Origin: Evansella caseinilytica
GTDB taxonomy: Bacteria; Bacillota; Bacilli; Bacillales; Salisediminibacteriaceae
Direction of reading: 5' to 3'
NCBI RefSeq assembly: GCF_900107275.1
Contig: NZ_FNPI01000027.1
Location: 1 to 64,000, forward strand
Length of the DNA stretch: 64,000 bases
In this document: piece after piece, positions 1 through 10,675 of the stretch
Layout: each line of letters opens with the position of its first letter
Numbering within the stretch: position 1 is the stretch's first letter
Notes under the pieces: model-generated
The model's database searches: none
The model's input: only the letters and a program-made list of their open reading frames with translations
What the model was told of the DNA's origin: nothing
Made by a program: the position numbers and the translations under genes

Positions 1-130
1 TGACATCAAGCCAAATGTTGGCTGTTTTTTCTTTCATTGACGGGATATTTTCATATCCCACTTCGCTTGGTTTTTGTTTAGTTTTCAAAGGTCAAAAATT
101 TAAGTTATTGTCGTTTACAGCGACTTAAAC
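1..130 (-). other. rRNA operon leader (5' part only)
   Basis: Read on the minus strand this is the transcribed leader of an rRNA operon whose 16S gene would lie just beyond position 1. The box CCTTTGAAAACTAAAC (74-92) is the conserved boxA-like antitermination and processing signal before Bacillus 16S genes. It is followed by a small hairpin (GGGATAT/ATATCCC, about 42-60). No 16S sequence is inside the window, so this is inferred from the leader, the promoters upstream, and the known lysS-rrn order in B. subtilis. Confidence 0.65.
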
Positions 131-159
131 AATATAACATCTTATTTAAATCGTGTCAA
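131..159 (-). promoter_or_regulatory. rRNA promoter P2 (sigma-A)
   Basis: On the minus strand the -35 is TTGACA (154-159), the spacer is exactly 17 bp and the -10 is TATATT (131-136). It sits about 75 bp downstream of a second promoter, the usual tandem P1/P2 arrangement of Bacillus rRNA operons. Confidence 0.75.
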
Positions 160-205
160 TAACTATTTGAAGTTTTTTTATCGCCTGTTTTTAGCGACAA
201 GAAAT

Positions 206-234
206 AATATACCACCTCGAGTTATTTAATGCAA
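206..234 (-). promoter_or_regulatory. rRNA promoter P1 (sigma-A)
   Basis: On the minus strand the -35 is TTGCAT (229-234), the spacer is 17 bp and the -10 is TATATT (206-211). A very AT-rich block just upstream (about 238-262) resembles an UP element. With P2 it forms a tandem pair feeding the leader that leaves the window on the left. Confidence 0.65.
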
Positions 235-398
235 TACTAAAAATGATTTTTTTATAAAAAATAGCTTTAATATATGAAAAAACCTTGTTATCACTAAGAT
301 TAAAAGGAGAAAGGGAATACTAACCACCATTTTATATGCGTCACAACAACGCCACACCTAGTAATCCTATGACGATAAAACAATATTTTATCATTATA

Positions 399-542
399 CG
401 TGTTTGTTCCAAAAGATCGTTTTTTATCTTTTTGAACAAACACGATGCAATGAGTGAAGCCGATTCTTTTCAAGTAGGCTAGGAGTGGTTTTCTCATAGC
501 CTACGCATCGAGCGGAACCATTGCCTTTTTAAACACGCTCTA
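399..542. repeat. Family B MITE-like repeat (copy B1)
   Basis: It opens with a long inverted repeat, GTGTTTGTTC...GAACAAACAC (399-444), then the family core AATGAGTGAAGCCGAT, a hairpin around AGGCTAGGAGTGG, and ends with GAGCGGAACCATTGCC and TTTAAACACGCTC. Other copies lie near 16.35, 19.2, 22.7, 25.4, 38.4 and 53.4 kb. No open frame of note. It lies between the rRNA promoters and lysS. Confidence 0.75.
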
Positions 543-551
543 TAAGTGAAA

Positions 552-571
552 AGCCAGACTAGCGCCTGGCT
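552..571 (-). terminator. Probable lysS terminator
   Basis: On the minus strand a 6-bp stem AGCCAG/CTGGCT with an 8-base loop is followed by TTTTCACTT, about 105 bp after the lysS stop. The T-run is short, so strength is uncertain. Confidence 0.45.
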
Positions 572-675
572 CAACCTCAACAAAAATAATATTATTTAAC
601 GAAGGGCAATAAACACTCGTCAGATTCTGTTTACTACATTTCGTTCCTTTCTTACTATTTTTTTGCCTGCTCTGC

Positions 676-2196
<1,521 letters not shown>

Positions 2197-2237
2197 CTAA
2201 AAAATTTTATCCACATACAGCGTTCAGAATGAATACG

Positions 2238-2266
2238 ATTTATGTAATACAATAACATATTTTCAA
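2238..2266 (-). promoter_or_regulatory. Likely lysS promoter
   Basis: On the minus strand TTGAAA (2261-2266), a 17-bp spacer and ATAAAT (2238-2243) lie 54 bp before the lysS start and downstream of the dusB terminator. The -10 is a moderate match. Confidence 0.45.
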
Positions 2267-2340
2267 GCACGTTATCAGTATTTTTCTGCGGTAGAAGGAA
2301 ATTCCCCCCGGCTGCAGCCTATTTTTTTATCTCATGAAAG

Positions 2341-2367
2341 AAACTGCCAGCGATGACAGCTGGCAGT
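2341..2367 (-). terminator. Terminator after dusB
   Basis: Near-perfect stem AACTGCCAGC/GCTGGCAGTT with a short loop, followed on the minus strand by TTTCTTTC. It lies 48 bp after the dusB stop and closes the folate operon. Confidence 0.75.
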
Positions 2368-2414
2368 TAACCGTTTCTCAGGGTATTATAGGAAAGTTCT
2401 TTCTCATTGTCAAA

Positions 2415-3410
2415 TCAATTGGCAACGGCTTCCGCTTTTGCTTTTTGTTGCTCAACAAAGTCATACAGAATTGCAGCCAGTTCATCTCTTTTTGTAACAG
2501 CATTGATTTTATCGCGAAGCTTTGCTGCTCCCTTCATTCCTTTAATATACCACGCTGCATGCTTTCTCATTTCGCGGACAGCAACCGCTTCTCCTTTCAG
2601 GGCAACTAACCGGTCCATATGAAGGATACAGACATCCATTTTTTCACGATAGTCTGGTTCCGGGAGGTTCTTCCCGGTTTCCAGATACCGCACTGTCCGG
2701 TACAGCATCCACGGATTGCCAAGAGCCGCCCTCCCGATCATCACGCCGTCCACTCCGGCGGTATCAATCATACGTTTCGCATCTTCTGGCGATTTGACAT
2801 CTCCGTTGCCGATGACAGGAATAGTGACAGCTTCCTTGACTTCCTTGATAATCTCCCAGTTGGCGGTGCCTTCGTACATTTGAACACGGGTCCGTCCATG
2901 AACGGAAACGGCACTTCCGCCGGCACGCTCAACAGCCCTGGCATTGTCCACTGCATAAATGTGGTCTTCGTCCCAGCCCATGCGCATTTTCACGGTGACG
3001 GGCTTGTCGACGGCGTCCACAACATAGGAAACCATTTCGTATATTTTATTTGGATCAAGCAGCCAGCGCGCACCTGCATCACACCTGGTGATCTTCGGAA
3101 CCGGGCAGCCCATATTAATATCGATAATATCGGCATTCGTTTGTTTATCCACGACCTTTGCTGCTTCTACCAGCGTATCCTTGTCCCCGCCGAAAATCTG
3201 CAAGCTCAAAGGCTTTTCGCGTTCATCAACATATAGCATTTGCAGTGACTTTTCGTTCTTATGAAGAATCGCTTTGTCACTGACCATTTCCGCGCAAACA
3301 AGGCCGGCGCCAAACTCCTTCGCAATCAGACGAAAAGCGGGGTTGCAAACACCGGCCATCGGGGCAAGTACCACCTGGTTTTTCATTATGATGTCTCCAA
3401 TTTTAAACAT
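2415..3410 (-). CDS. dusB: tRNA-dihydrouridine synthase B
   Basis: FMN- and NADPH-dependent enzyme that reduces uridines in the tRNA D-loop region to dihydrouridine. The 331-aa protein opens MFKIGDI, as in the B. subtilis homologue, and carries the TIM-barrel signature LAPMAGVCNPAFR (residues 15-27). The catalytic cysteine is in NMGCPVPKIT (about residue 101) and the FMN-binding GNGDVKSPEDA and GVMIGRAALGNPW are present. It is the last gene of the pab-fol-yazB-dusB run and is followed by a terminator. The start has an AGGGGTGA ribosome site; a second possible ATG eight codons later also has GGAG. Confidence 0.95.
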   Translation of the reverse strand: MFKIGDIIMKNQVVLAPMAGVCNPAFRLIAKEFGAGLVCAEMVSDKAILHKNEKSLQMLYVDEREKPLSLQIFGGDKDTLVEAAKVVDKQTNADIIDINMGCPVPKITRCDAGARWLLDPNKIYEMVSYVVDAVDKPVTVKMRMGWDEDHIYAVDNARAVERAGGSAVSVHGRTRVQMYEGTANWEIIKEVKEAVTIPVIGNGDVKSPEDAKRMIDTAGVDGVMIGRAALGNPWMLYRTVRYLETGKNLPEPDYREKMDVCILHMDRLVALKGEAVAVREMRKHAAWYIKGMKGAAKLRDKINAVTKRDELAAILYDFVEQQKAKAEAVAN

Positions 3411-3426
3411 GTGATCACCCCTTGCT

Positions 3427-3633
3427 TCAATTAATTGATGTCAGCTCTTCCAGCGTTATGTCTAAAACAGCTACTACCTTTTCCAACAATTCATCAGACG
3501 GCTTCCGGTTTCCTCGTTCAACCTCCCCCAGGACAGAAACGGATATCCCTAATTGACGAGAAAGTTCTTCCTGTGTAAAACCTTTCAGTTTCCGGAATGC
3601 TCTTATTCGTCTTCCCCAAATGAGCTCTTCCAT
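3427..3633 (-). CDS. yazB: Small Xre-type helix-turn-helix protein (YazB)
   Basis: A 68-aa protein consisting almost wholly of one Cro/CI-type HTH domain; GFTQEELSRQLGISVSVLGEVERG (shown in part: EELSRQLGISVSVLGEVERG) spans residues 19-42. Its role is unknown even in B. subtilis, where the same small gene sits between folK and dusB. The start overlaps the folK end by 31 bases, so the two are probably translationally coupled. It could be a local regulator, but nothing in the sequence shows its target. Confidence 0.85.
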   Translation of the reverse strand: MEELIWGRRIRAFRKLKGFTQEELSRQLGISVSVLGEVERGNRKPSDELLEKVVAVLDITLEELTSIN

Positions 3634-4130
3634 TTTTGCACACCTTCTTTGTTGGTTAATTCCTCTATATACTGCACGATGGATTTTCCATCTGAAAATT
3701 GATATCCTGGTTCTATTTCATAAAAAGGAATGAGGACAAAGCCCCGTTCGAACATCCTAGGATGCGGAATCTGTAGATGTTCTAAGTTTATATTCTCATT
3801 GTTATATAGCAAAATGTCAAGATCTATTGTTCTCGGTCCCCAGCGAATCTCCCGTTCCCGCCCTCCGGCACGTTCTATTTCCTGCAGGTGTTCCAACAGT
3901 GCAAAAGGCTTTAATGACGTGGTTATTTTTACAACGACATTCAAAAATGGATGCTGATTTATGTAACCGACAGGAGCTGTTTCATAAACAGACGAAATTT
4001 TTTCCAATAAGATTTCTTGATCTTTTTCCAATAATTCCAATGCTTCCTTTAAATGAGCCAGGCGGTCCTCAATATTTGATCCCAGCGACAAAAATGCCTC
4101 AGCAGCCAAGTGTTTGCGCTTCAACTTCAT
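3603..4130 (-). CDS. folK: Hydroxymethyl-dihydropterin pyrophosphokinase
   Basis: Transfers pyrophosphate from ATP to 6-hydroxymethyl-7,8-dihydropterin, the step before dihydropteroate synthase in folate synthesis. The 175-aa protein has the family markers FLSLGSNIEDR near the N-terminus, RWGPRTIDLDIL in the middle, and PHPRMFERGFVLIP. It overlaps folB by 4 bases and yazB by 31, typical of a coupled operon. Confidence 0.95.
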   Translation of the reverse strand: MKLKRKHLAAEAFLSLGSNIEDRLAHLKEALELLEKDQEILLEKISSVYETAPVGYINQHPFLNVVVKITTSLKPFALLEHLQEIERAGGREREIRWGPRTIDLDILLYNNENINLEHLQIPHPRMFERGFVLIPFYEIEPGYQFSDGKSIVQYIEELTNKEGVQKWKSSFGEDE

Positions 4131-4495
4131 TCGCTTCTCCGTTCCCTTCGTATTTCAACGGCTACAGACTGATAATGTCCCGGAATCGGCGGATTCGGTT
4201 TCGTCACTTTTACCGTCACCGCCTGAACGATATCGAAGGTTTCTAAAATACGTTCTGCAACAGTTTCCGTCAGTGTTTCTACAAGATTGACCGCTTTTCC
4301 GGTCATCACGTTTTCGACAACAAGATACACCTTGCCATAATCGATGGTTTTTTCCAGTGCGTCTGTTTTTCCGGCAAATAATGTGTTCACTTCTAAGACC
4401 ACATCCGCAATATAGCGCTGACCTAGTTTTTTTTCCTCCGGATATACGCCGTGGTATCCATAGAACTCCATTCCGGAAAGATAAATTTTGTCCAT
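4127..4495 (-). CDS. folB: Dihydroneopterin aldolase
   Basis: Cleaves 7,8-dihydroneopterin to 6-hydroxymethyl-dihydropterin and glycolaldehyde. At 122 aa it is full length for this tunnel-fold enzyme. It has FYGYHGVYPEEKKLGQ at the N-terminus, the DYGKVY segment in the middle, and the VTVKVTKPNPPIPGHY signature near the C-terminus. It overlaps folK by 4 bases and follows folP by about 22 bases. Confidence 0.95.
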   Translation of the reverse strand: MDKIYLSGMEFYGYHGVYPEEKKLGQRYIADVVLEVNTLFAGKTDALEKTIDYGKVYLVVENVMTGKAVNLVETLTETVAERILETFDIVQAVTVKVTKPNPPIPGHYQSVAVEIRRERRSE

Positions 4496-4517
4496 CTATA
4501 ACCGCTCCTTTTCCCCT

Positions 4518-5366
4518 TTACGATGTCGGCATTTCTGTTTTTCCGATCATCACATCCATCATTTTTACCATACGGTTTATTTCCAGCACATCGTGGACAC
4601 GGACGATATCAGCACCTTTTTCGATGCCGTAACAAACCGTTGCTCCCGTTCCTTCCACGCGCTCATCAACCGGAAGATTCAACGTCCTGGCAACCAGGGA
4701 TTTTCGGGACGTTCCCAGCAATAGCGGGTATCCCATCGCCGCGATGCGATCAAGATACCGCATAACAAGGATATTGTGCTCGTATGTTTTAGCAAAGCCA
4801 ATTCCGGGATCCAATATCATTCTCTCGTCCTTGACCCCTTCTCGCTGACAAATGGCGATGCTTTCCTCTAAATCACGGACAACGTCATTCATCAAGTCCA
4901 GATATTCCGCCTTTTCCCGGTTGTGCATTAATATGATGGGCACGTCAAAACGGGCTGCTACACTGGCCATATCCGAATCAGCCTTCGCCCCCCATACATC
5001 ATTAATGATATTCGCCCCCGCTCTGATTGCCTGTTCGGCAACGTTCGCTTTATACGTATCGATGGAAATCGGAACATCTACTGCTTGTCTCACTGCTTCA
5101 ATTACCGGAATAACCCGCCTTAGTTCCTCTTCCTCTTCTACTTTTTCTGCTCCCGGCCGCGTAGATTCGCCGCCGATATCGATCATATCCGCTCCCTGCT
5201 CCACCATCTGCCGCGCGCGTTGAACCGCTTCTTCCATTTTGATGAACTTGCCGCCGTCAGAGAATGAATCCGGTGTCACGTTCAAGATTCCCATAACATA
5301 TGTTTTCGTTGAAAAATCGAAGGCATACGGCCCCCAGCGCATTTTTTTTTGCTTAAGCTTTATCAT
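4518..5366 (-). CDS. folP: Dihydropteroate synthase
   Basis: Condenses hydroxymethyl-dihydropterin pyrophosphate with p-aminobenzoate; the sulfonamide target (sul in B. subtilis). The 282-aa TIM barrel shows MGILNVTPDSFSDGG (pterin-binding loop 1), IDIGGESTRPGA (loop 2), LDPGIGFAKT and GTSRKS. The start overlaps the pabC stop by 4 bases, so pABA-making and pABA-using genes are coupled. Confidence 0.97.
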   Translation of the reverse strand: MIKLKQKKMRWGPYAFDFSTKTYVMGILNVTPDSFSDGGKFIKMEEAVQRARQMVEQGADMIDIGGESTRPGAEKVEEEEELRRVIPVIEAVRQAVDVPISIDTYKANVAEQAIRAGANIINDVWGAKADSDMASVAARFDVPIILMHNREKAEYLDLMNDVVRDLEESIAICQREGVKDERMILDPGIGFAKTYEHNILVMRYLDRIAAMGYPLLLGTSRKSLVARTLNLPVDERVEGTGATVCYGIEKGADIVRVHDVLEINRMVKMMDVMIGKTEMPTS

Positions 5367-6244
5367 TCCATCAAGTCCCCTTTCAGCAAATCAAATCTGC
5401 TCCATAATGATGCTGCCGTACAATTTCTGTAGGCAGTTTGCAACGCGCGGACAACTGGACCGTTTTTTCCCGCATAACTCAGCCCGTCGATGTCAGACAG
5501 CGGTGTGAGTTCCTGTATTGAATTAGTAATAAACGCTTCTTCGGCGTCTAACAGCTGGTTTTTATCAAATAGTCCAACCTTCACTTCATAGCCGCAACGC
5601 TTAGCCAGGAGCATGACAAACTGCCTGGTAATTCCGTTTAAAGCTCCGCTAGCTGGGCTTGGTGTAAACAGCGTGTTCCGTTTTACCCAAAAGATGTTGG
5701 AGACGACTCCTTCGGCAACGAAATCATCCGCTGTTAAAAATATCCCCTCTACAGAAGGATCTGATCCCGCTTCTCGCTTCCCAATAATATTGTTGAAAAA
5801 ATGATGCGATTTTAAACGAAGCGCTCCTTCCGGTGTGTTTCTCCGCTGTGTCAATACGAGTCCACGCTTTTCCTTCACTGTCATTTCCGGTAGCGCCTTC
5901 ACAAATACGATGATGTTCGGTTCGCAGTACTCCGTTGCAGAAAAACCAATTTCCCGTTCTCCGGCAGACACATTCCAGCGAAAATATCCATCCGTCAGGC
6001 GGTTTCTCCTTAATAATTGTGCAATCGTGTCCTGTACAGCCTCCCTGTTGTAAGACGGAAGAACAATGCCCATTTCCGCAGCACTCTCGTGCAAACGTTG
6101 AAAATGGTCATCCAATAGAAAAGGATGACCATCGTAAGTACGAAACGTTTCAAACAAACCAAGCCCATATAAAAAGCCATGGTCAAACGGGGAGATCGCC
6201 GCCTCCGGCGATTTTACATAGGAGCCGTTTAAATAGAGGTACAT
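5363..6244 (-). CDS. pabC: Aminodeoxychorismate lyase
   Basis: PLP enzyme of fold type IV that releases pyruvate from aminodeoxychorismate to give p-aminobenzoate. The 293-aa protein starts [10 protein letters not shown]. Family features are the [16 protein letters not shown] segment, the PLP-lysine region [15 protein letters not shown], and [13 protein letters not shown]. The lysine region is a little divergent from the common KSLNYLNN form. It overlaps pabA by 16 bases upstream and folP by 4 downstream. Branched-chain or D-amino-acid transaminases share the fold, but the context decides for pabC. Confidence 0.93.
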   Translation of the reverse strand: MYLYLNGSYVKSPEAAISPFDHGFLYGLGLFETFRTYDGHPFLLDDHFQRLHESAAEMGIVLPSYNREAVQDTIAQLLRRNRLTDGYFRWNVSAGEREIGFSATEYCEPNIIVFVKALPEMTVKEKRGLVLTQRRNTPEGALRLKSHHFFNNIIGKREAGSDPSVEGIFLTADDFVAEGVVSNIFWVKRNTLFTPSPASGALNGITRQFVMLLAKRCGYEVKVGLFDKNQLLDAEEAFITNSIQELTPLSDIDGLSYAGKNGPVVRALQTAYRNCTAASLWSRFDLLKGDLME

Positions 6245-6825
6245 GTATTTTCAAACTCCTCATATCTGGTTACAAAGTTTTTCAACAATTGTTTGCCGTC
6301 TCCCGTCATAATCGACTCCGGATGGAATTGGACGCCTTCCACCGGCAGCGTCCGATGGCGAATCGCCATGATTTCTCCTTCCTTTGTTTCAGCCGAAATT
6401 TCAAAGCAGTCCGGCAACGTTTCTTTTTTAACGATCAGCGAATGATAGCGCGTGGCTGTAAATGGATTGGACAGCCCTTTAAAAATCGTTTTGCCGTCAT
6501 GGAGAATCTCTGACGTTTTTCCGTGCATCAATCGTTCTGCCCGGATGACATCCCCGCCGAACACCTGCGCAATCGATTGATGTCCTAAACAAACGCCAAA
6601 AACAGGCGTTTTTCCGGCAAAGTATTCAATAACCTTCATGCTGATCCCTGCCTCGTTCGGCGTGCACGGCCCCGGTGAAATCATGATATATTTCGGATGT
6701 AGTTCCTCAATTTCTTCCAGCGTGATTTGGTCATTTCGTTTAATAACAAGCTCCTGTCCCATTTCACCCAAATATTGCACAAGGTTATACGTAAAAGAAT
6801 CGTAATTGTCGATCATCAAAATCAT
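6229..6825 (-). CDS. pabA: Aminodeoxychorismate/anthranilate synthase, glutamine amidotransferase subunit
   Basis: Hydrolyses glutamine and passes ammonia to PabB. The 198-aa class I amidotransferase has [11 protein letters not shown] at the start, the nucleophile cysteine in [11 protein letters not shown] (about residue 79) and the His/Glu pair in [10 protein letters not shown]. In B. subtilis the equivalent protein also serves anthranilate synthase (trpG); dual use here is inferred from the family, not seen. Confidence 0.95.
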   Translation of the reverse strand: MILMIDNYDSFTYNLVQYLGEMGQELVIKRNDQITLEEIEELHPKYIMISPGPCTPNEAGISMKVIEYFAGKTPVFGVCLGHQSIAQVFGGDVIRAERLMHGKTSEILHDGKTIFKGLSNPFTATRYHSLIVKKETLPDCFEISAETKEGEIMAIRHRTLPVEGVQFHPESIMTGDGKQLLKNFVTRYEEFENTCTSI

Positions 6826-6838
6826 TGTTTTTTCCTCC

Positions 6839-8296
6839 TCAGCTCATTCTCGTTTTTGCCTTAACCTCGTCTTCGCTCATCTCTTTTGCCCGCCAAAGCG
6901 CACGCGCTTTTTTTAAGGCTTCTTTATATTCCGCCTTCGGATTGGAGTCAATGACAATTCCTGCTCCTGCCTGTACATAGGCTTTTCCGTTCTTTACGAT
7001 CATCGTGCGGATGGCGATATTCAGTTCCATATCCCCATTATAACCTATCCAGCCTAACGAGCCAGTATATATTCCTCTTCTGACCGGCTCAAGCTCTTCA
7101 ATGATTTCCATCGTCCGAACTTTCGGCGCCCCGGTAATCGTACCGCCGGGAAAGGTGGCGGCGATGACATCGATGGCATCGTAAGTTGCTGCTTTTTTCC
7201 CGCGTACGTTAGAAACAATATGCATGACGTGAGAGTATTTTTCGATGACCATTAGTTCATTGACCTCCACTGTGCCGTATTCACAAACACGACCGAGATC
7301 ATTTCGTTCAAGATCCACAAGCATGATATGTTCAGCGCGCTCTTTCTCATTGTTCAACAGCGTTTCCGCCAGCGCCTGGTCCTCCGCCGCTGTTTTTCCC
7401 CGCGACCTTGTTCCGGCGATCGGTCTTGTACTGACCTCTTGCCCTTTTATTTTTACCAGTAATTCCGGAGACCCGCCTACATATTGGACTTCCGGTGTAT
7501 GGAAATAGCCCATGTATGGGGAGGGGTTAATTTCCCGCAGACAGCTGTAAATATGGAGGGGATGCGTCTGTACTTCACAGCACTCCCTGACGGATAAATT
7601 CACCTGAAAAACGTCGCCTGCCGCAATATACTCCTGCGTCTTGACTACTGCGTCCATAAATTGTTTCTCTGTAAGAGAGCGTTCAGTGCGGGAATAGTCT
7701 GTTGAAATATATTGATGATACCACGATTCATCAGCCAAGCTCGCCTGTGTTTGCCCAGTCATCCAGCGTTTTTCTAACGCTTCCAACCTTTCTTGTCCTT
7801 CCTCCTGCGCTTCTTGCGATCGGTCGATGACGGCAATAAACCAAAGAAGCTCCTGCTCGTGGTCGATGACAATGATTTCGTCGAAAGCAAGAAAGAGCGC
7901 ATCATCTGTATTTAGGTCATCCTCCGCATTTTCGGGAAGCTTTTCGATTTCTCTTACAACATCATAGCTTAATTGACCGATGATTCCACCTTGAAAATCG
8001 GGAAGGCTGTCATTTTTTTCTGCGGCATTCTCCTTCAGCCACTCTCTTAATGAAGCGAGAATCGGGCCTGACTTCACTTCTACTCCGTTCTTCGTGAAAA
8101 CCGTTAGCTCACGATTTTTCCCCCGTAATACCGCCGATGGGGAGATACCGATGATGGAATATCTGCCTCCGCGTCCGCTTTCAAGCAAAACGTGATGGCT
8201 TTCCCTTTCTGCCAGCGCCGTATATGTTTGGAACCAATGCAGGCCCAAGTGCCTGAGGGAGCGGTGATATCCGATAGCAATGCGATGATTTGTCAT
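6839..8296 (-). CDS. pabB: Aminodeoxychorismate synthase component I
   Basis: Converts chorismate plus ammonia to 4-amino-4-deoxychorismate. The 485-aa protein carries the chorismate-binding fold in the C-terminal two thirds: [33 protein letters not shown], and [20 protein letters not shown] with [20 protein letters not shown]. It is the first gene of the folate operon, 13 bases ahead of pabA, behind a good sigma-A promoter. A trpE assignment is less likely because no other trp gene is near. Confidence 0.95.
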   Translation of the reverse strand: MTNHRIAIGYHRSLRHLGLHWFQTYTALAERESHHVLLESGRGGRYSIIGISPSAVLRGKNRELTVFTKNGVEVKSGPILASLREWLKENAAEKNDSLPDFQGGIIGQLSYDVVREIEKLPENAEDDLNTDDALFLAFDEIIVIDHEQELLWFIAVIDRSQEAQEEGQERLEALEKRWMTGQTQASLADESWYHQYISTDYSRTERSLTEKQFMDAVVKTQEYIAAGDVFQVNLSVRECCEVQTHPLHIYSCLREINPSPYMGYFHTPEVQYVGGSPELLVKIKGQEVSTRPIAGTRSRGKTAAEDQALAETLLNNEKERAEHIMLVDLERNDLGRVCEYGTVEVNELMVIEKYSHVMHIVSNVRGKKAATYDAIDVIAATFPGGTITGAPKVRTMEIIEELEPVRRGIYTGSLGWIGYNGDMELNIAIRTMIVKNGKAYVQAGAGIVIDSNPKAEYKEALKKARALWRAKEMSEDEVKAKTRMS

Positions 8297-8338
8297 GTCC
8301 TTCCCACCTTATGATGTCCTTCGACTTCTTTCTCAACC

Positions 8339-8367
8339 ATTATACTGGCGTAAAAAGCCGGGTGCAA
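8339..8367 (-). promoter_or_regulatory. Sigma-A promoter of the pab-fol operon
   Basis: On the minus strand TTGCAC (8362-8367), a 17-bp spacer and a perfect TATAAT (8339-8344) lie 43 bp before the pabB start codon. Confidence 0.75.
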
Positions 8368-8433
8368 CCGTCAAAAGAAAGACATCAGCTATATAAAAGG
8401 TTGTTCGCGAACTTATTGAACAAACACGATAAA

Positions 8434-8470
8434 AAACCTTTTACAAGCTTTATGGGCCTGTAAAAGGTTT
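8434..8470 (-). terminator. Terminator of cysK
   Basis: Strong stem AACCTTTTACA/TGTAAAAGGTT with T-run TTTTTT on the minus strand, about 60 bp after the cysK stop. A fragment reading TTGAACAAACACGAT, the shared end of family B repeats, lies directly after it. Confidence 0.8.
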
Positions 8471-8530
8471 CAGCGGACTGGTTTTTCAAGAATTGCATTC
8501 GATATTATCCTGCCTAAAAAACAAGATGTT

Positions 8531-9460
8531 TTATTCCTCAAATTGATACAGCGGCGTGCTTAAGTAACGCTCTCCGTTACTTGGAATCACCGCAACAACC
8601 TTCTTGCCTTTGCCTAATTTCTTAGCCACTTCAAGAGCACTGTAGATGGCTGCTCCGGAAGATATTCCTCCTAAAATGCCTTCTTCTTTTGCGGCGCGAC
8701 GGGCATATTCAAACGCTTGCTCTGCTGTCACAGTAATGATTTCATCGTAGATTTCCGTATCGAGAATTTCCGGCACAAATCCTGCACCGATCCCCTGGAT
8801 TTTATGAGGTCCCTTCTGTCCGCCCGATAACACAGGTGAATCACTCGGTTCTACGGCAACGACATGCAATTGTGGAAACTTCTCTTTTAATACTTGTCCT
8901 GCTCCTGTAATTGTTCCGCCTGTTCCGATTCCAGCAACAAACGCATCAAGCTGATCGCCAACTTGTTCGAGAAGCTCCTGGCCCGTTGTTTCGCGGTGGA
9001 TTTTCGGGTTTGCTTCATTTTCAAATTGCTGCGGCATGAAATAACCGTGTTCCTTTTGCAGTTCTCTCGCTTTTTGAATCGCTCCGCCCATGCCTTCCGG
9101 ACCCGGTGTTAAAACAAGTTCCGCTCCATAGGCACGAAGCAGGTTCCGGCGCTCCAGGCTCATCGTTTCCGGCATCACTAAAACGGCGCGGTATCCTTTT
9201 GCCGCCGCGACCATCGCCAGACCAATTCCTGTGTTCCCGCTGGTAGGTTCAACAATGGTGTCACCTGCTTTTAACGCTCCCCTTTGTTCCGCATCTTCAA
9301 TCATTGACAGCGCGATCCTGTCCTTTACACTGCTTCCCGGATTCATGAATTCCAGCTTTAAATAAACATCCGCATGTTCATCCGTTACAAGGCGCTGTAA
9401 TTTCACCAAAGGGGTTTCACCGATTAACTCAGTGATCGAGTTAACAACTTTAGCCATCAT
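8531..9460 (-). CDS. cysK: Cysteine synthase A (O-acetylserine sulfhydrylase)
   Basis: PLP enzyme making L-cysteine from O-acetylserine and sulfide. The 309-aa protein shows the PLP lysine in [11 protein letters not shown] (about residue 46), [12 protein letters not shown], the phosphate-binding [12 protein letters not shown], and the C-terminal [10 protein letters not shown]. The start has a strong AAGGAGGATGT ribosome site before two ATG codons. It is transcribed alone from its own promoter and closed by a terminator. In B. subtilis this gene is controlled by CymR. Confidence 0.97.
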   Translation of the reverse strand: MMAKVVNSITELIGETPLVKLQRLVTDEHADVYLKLEFMNPGSSVKDRIALSMIEDAEQRGALKAGDTIVEPTSGNTGIGLAMVAAAKGYRAVLVMPETMSLERRNLLRAYGAELVLTPGPEGMGGAIQKARELQKEHGYFMPQQFENEANPKIHRETTGQELLEQVGDQLDAFVAGIGTGGTITGAGQVLKEKFPQLHVVAVEPSDSPVLSGGQKGPHKIQGIGAGFVPEILDTEIYDEIITVTAEQAFEYARRAAKEEGILGGISSGAAIYSALEVAKKLGKGKKVVAVIPSNGERYLSTPLYQFEE

Positions 9461-9511
9461 ACATCCTCCTTACTTAAAACCGAGTATTTTTATTGGTATT
9501 ATATATATTCA

Positions 9512-9540
9512 ATCTTATCAGCTGCAGCTCCTATCGTCAA
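9512..9540 (-). promoter_or_regulatory. Sigma-A promoter of cysK with AT-rich operator-like region
   Basis: On the minus strand TTGACG (9535-9540), a 17-bp spacer and TAAGAT (9512-9517). The following stretch (about 9480-9511) is AT-rich and contains ATACCAATAAAAATAC, which resembles but does not prove a CymR operator. Confidence 0.55.
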
Positions 9541-9771
9541 CGAAAAGATTGGCATCATTTACAACGCGTCTTTCCCCTCACTACACAACCAAGGAGCTTT
9601 GATTGACGAAGTGGATTCCACCAAAGCGGCGAGTCGTTTTTTCGAAAAAAGCGGTTGCTTTTGCGAGGTCACAGAAAAAAAAGCTTTTACCTTTTTTGAA
9701 CAAAACGGGAATCTCGTTTCAGACAGGCCGCGTTCTGGTATATATCGTAGCCTACCGTTCTGAACAGCTGA
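9541..9771. other. Intergenic region where yacD would be expected
   Basis: About 230 bp (310 bp from cysK start to hslO stop). In B. subtilis a PrsA-like foldase gene, yacD, lies here; it is absent. The sequence contains short inverted repeats such as CGTTTTTTCGAAAAAAGCG and no convincing gene. Confidence 0.5.
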
Positions 9772-10650
9772 CTAAGCCATTTTTTCAAGCAGCTCTTCCA
9801 AATCGTCTTTGGAAAAAAGATATACCTCATTGCAGAAATGACAGCGGGTTTCCGCGCCTTGATCCTCATCAATCATCGCTTGTACTTCCGCTTTCCCCAG
9901 CCCCATTATTGCTTGGGAAATACGTTCTTTTGAACAATTGCAGCGGAAAGAGACAGGCATTTTATCAACGATTCGGACATTTTGTTCGCCTAATACACGA
10001 TACAGTACCTCCTCAGGCGTGCAGCCTTCCATGATCAGCGTTGAAATCGGAGGCAGCAAGTTCAAACGCGCTTCAATCACTTCGATCGTTTCTTCCGTTG
10101 CCCCCGGCATCATTTGGACAACAAATCCGCCCGCAGCTTCGACGACGTCTTCGCTACCAATAATGACGCCCAAAGCAACGGAAGAAGGCGTTTGTTCGGA
10201 AGATGCGAAATAGTAGGTGAAATCCTCTGCAAGCTCACCGCTCACCAGCGGAACACTCCCGGTGAATTTTTCCTTCAGCCCTAAATCCTTCACAACTGAC
10301 AAGGAGCCTTGTTCTCCAACTGCCGCCGATACATTCAATTTTCCTGTCGGCTTTCTTTCCGGATCTACATGCGGATTGCTAATGTATCCTCTTGCTTCCC
10401 CGAGAGCATTGGCATCGACAATGATCGGCGCAGCCGGGCCGTTCCCTTCGATTTTGATTGTAATTTTTTCTTTTCCCTTTAACATTGCTCCCATCATGGC
10501 TCCGGCAGACAGCGTTCTCCCTAATGCGGCTGTCGCCGTGCGCCAAGTATCCTGTCTGCGGGCAGCCTCCTGTACCATTGCCGTTGAACGGATAGCATAT
10601 GCTCGTACTGTATCATTAAATGCTAATACTTTGATTAAATAATCAGACAA
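9772..10650 (-). CDS. hslO: Redox-regulated chaperone Hsp33
   Basis: Cytoplasmic holdase activated by oxidative unfolding. The 292-aa protein is full length. The C-terminal zinc site is visible as FRCNCSKER (CxC, about residue 236) and TRCHFCNEVY (CxxC, about residue 269), the redox switch of the family. The N-terminal core includes GRTLSAGAMMGAMLKGKEKI. It follows coaX at 25 bases, so the two are probably co-transcribed. Confidence 0.96.
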   Translation of the reverse strand: MSDYLIKVLAFNDTVRAYAIRSTAMVQEAARRQDTWRTATAALGRTLSAGAMMGAMLKGKEKITIKIEGNGPAAPIIVDANALGEARGYISNPHVDPERKPTGKLNVSAAVGEQGSLSVVKDLGLKEKFTGSVPLVSGELAEDFTYYFASSEQTPSSVALGVIIGSEDVVEAAGGFVVQMMPGATEETIEVIEARLNLLPPISTLIMEGCTPEEVLYRVLGEQNVRIVDKMPVSFRCNCSKERISQAIMGLGKAEVQAMIDEDQGAETRCHFCNEVYLFSKDDLEELLEKMA

Positions 10651-10675
10651 AACACCAACCTCCTTCTAAGCTTAT

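Noticed and set aside
300-497. 65-codon minus frame before the rRNA promoters
   Set aside because: Lies across repeat B1 and lacks a ribosome site; its peptide (FVQKDKKRSFG) is repeat-derived.
2619-3236. 205-codon + frame opposite dusB
   Set aside because: Antisense shadow of a clear dusB gene, no ribosome site.
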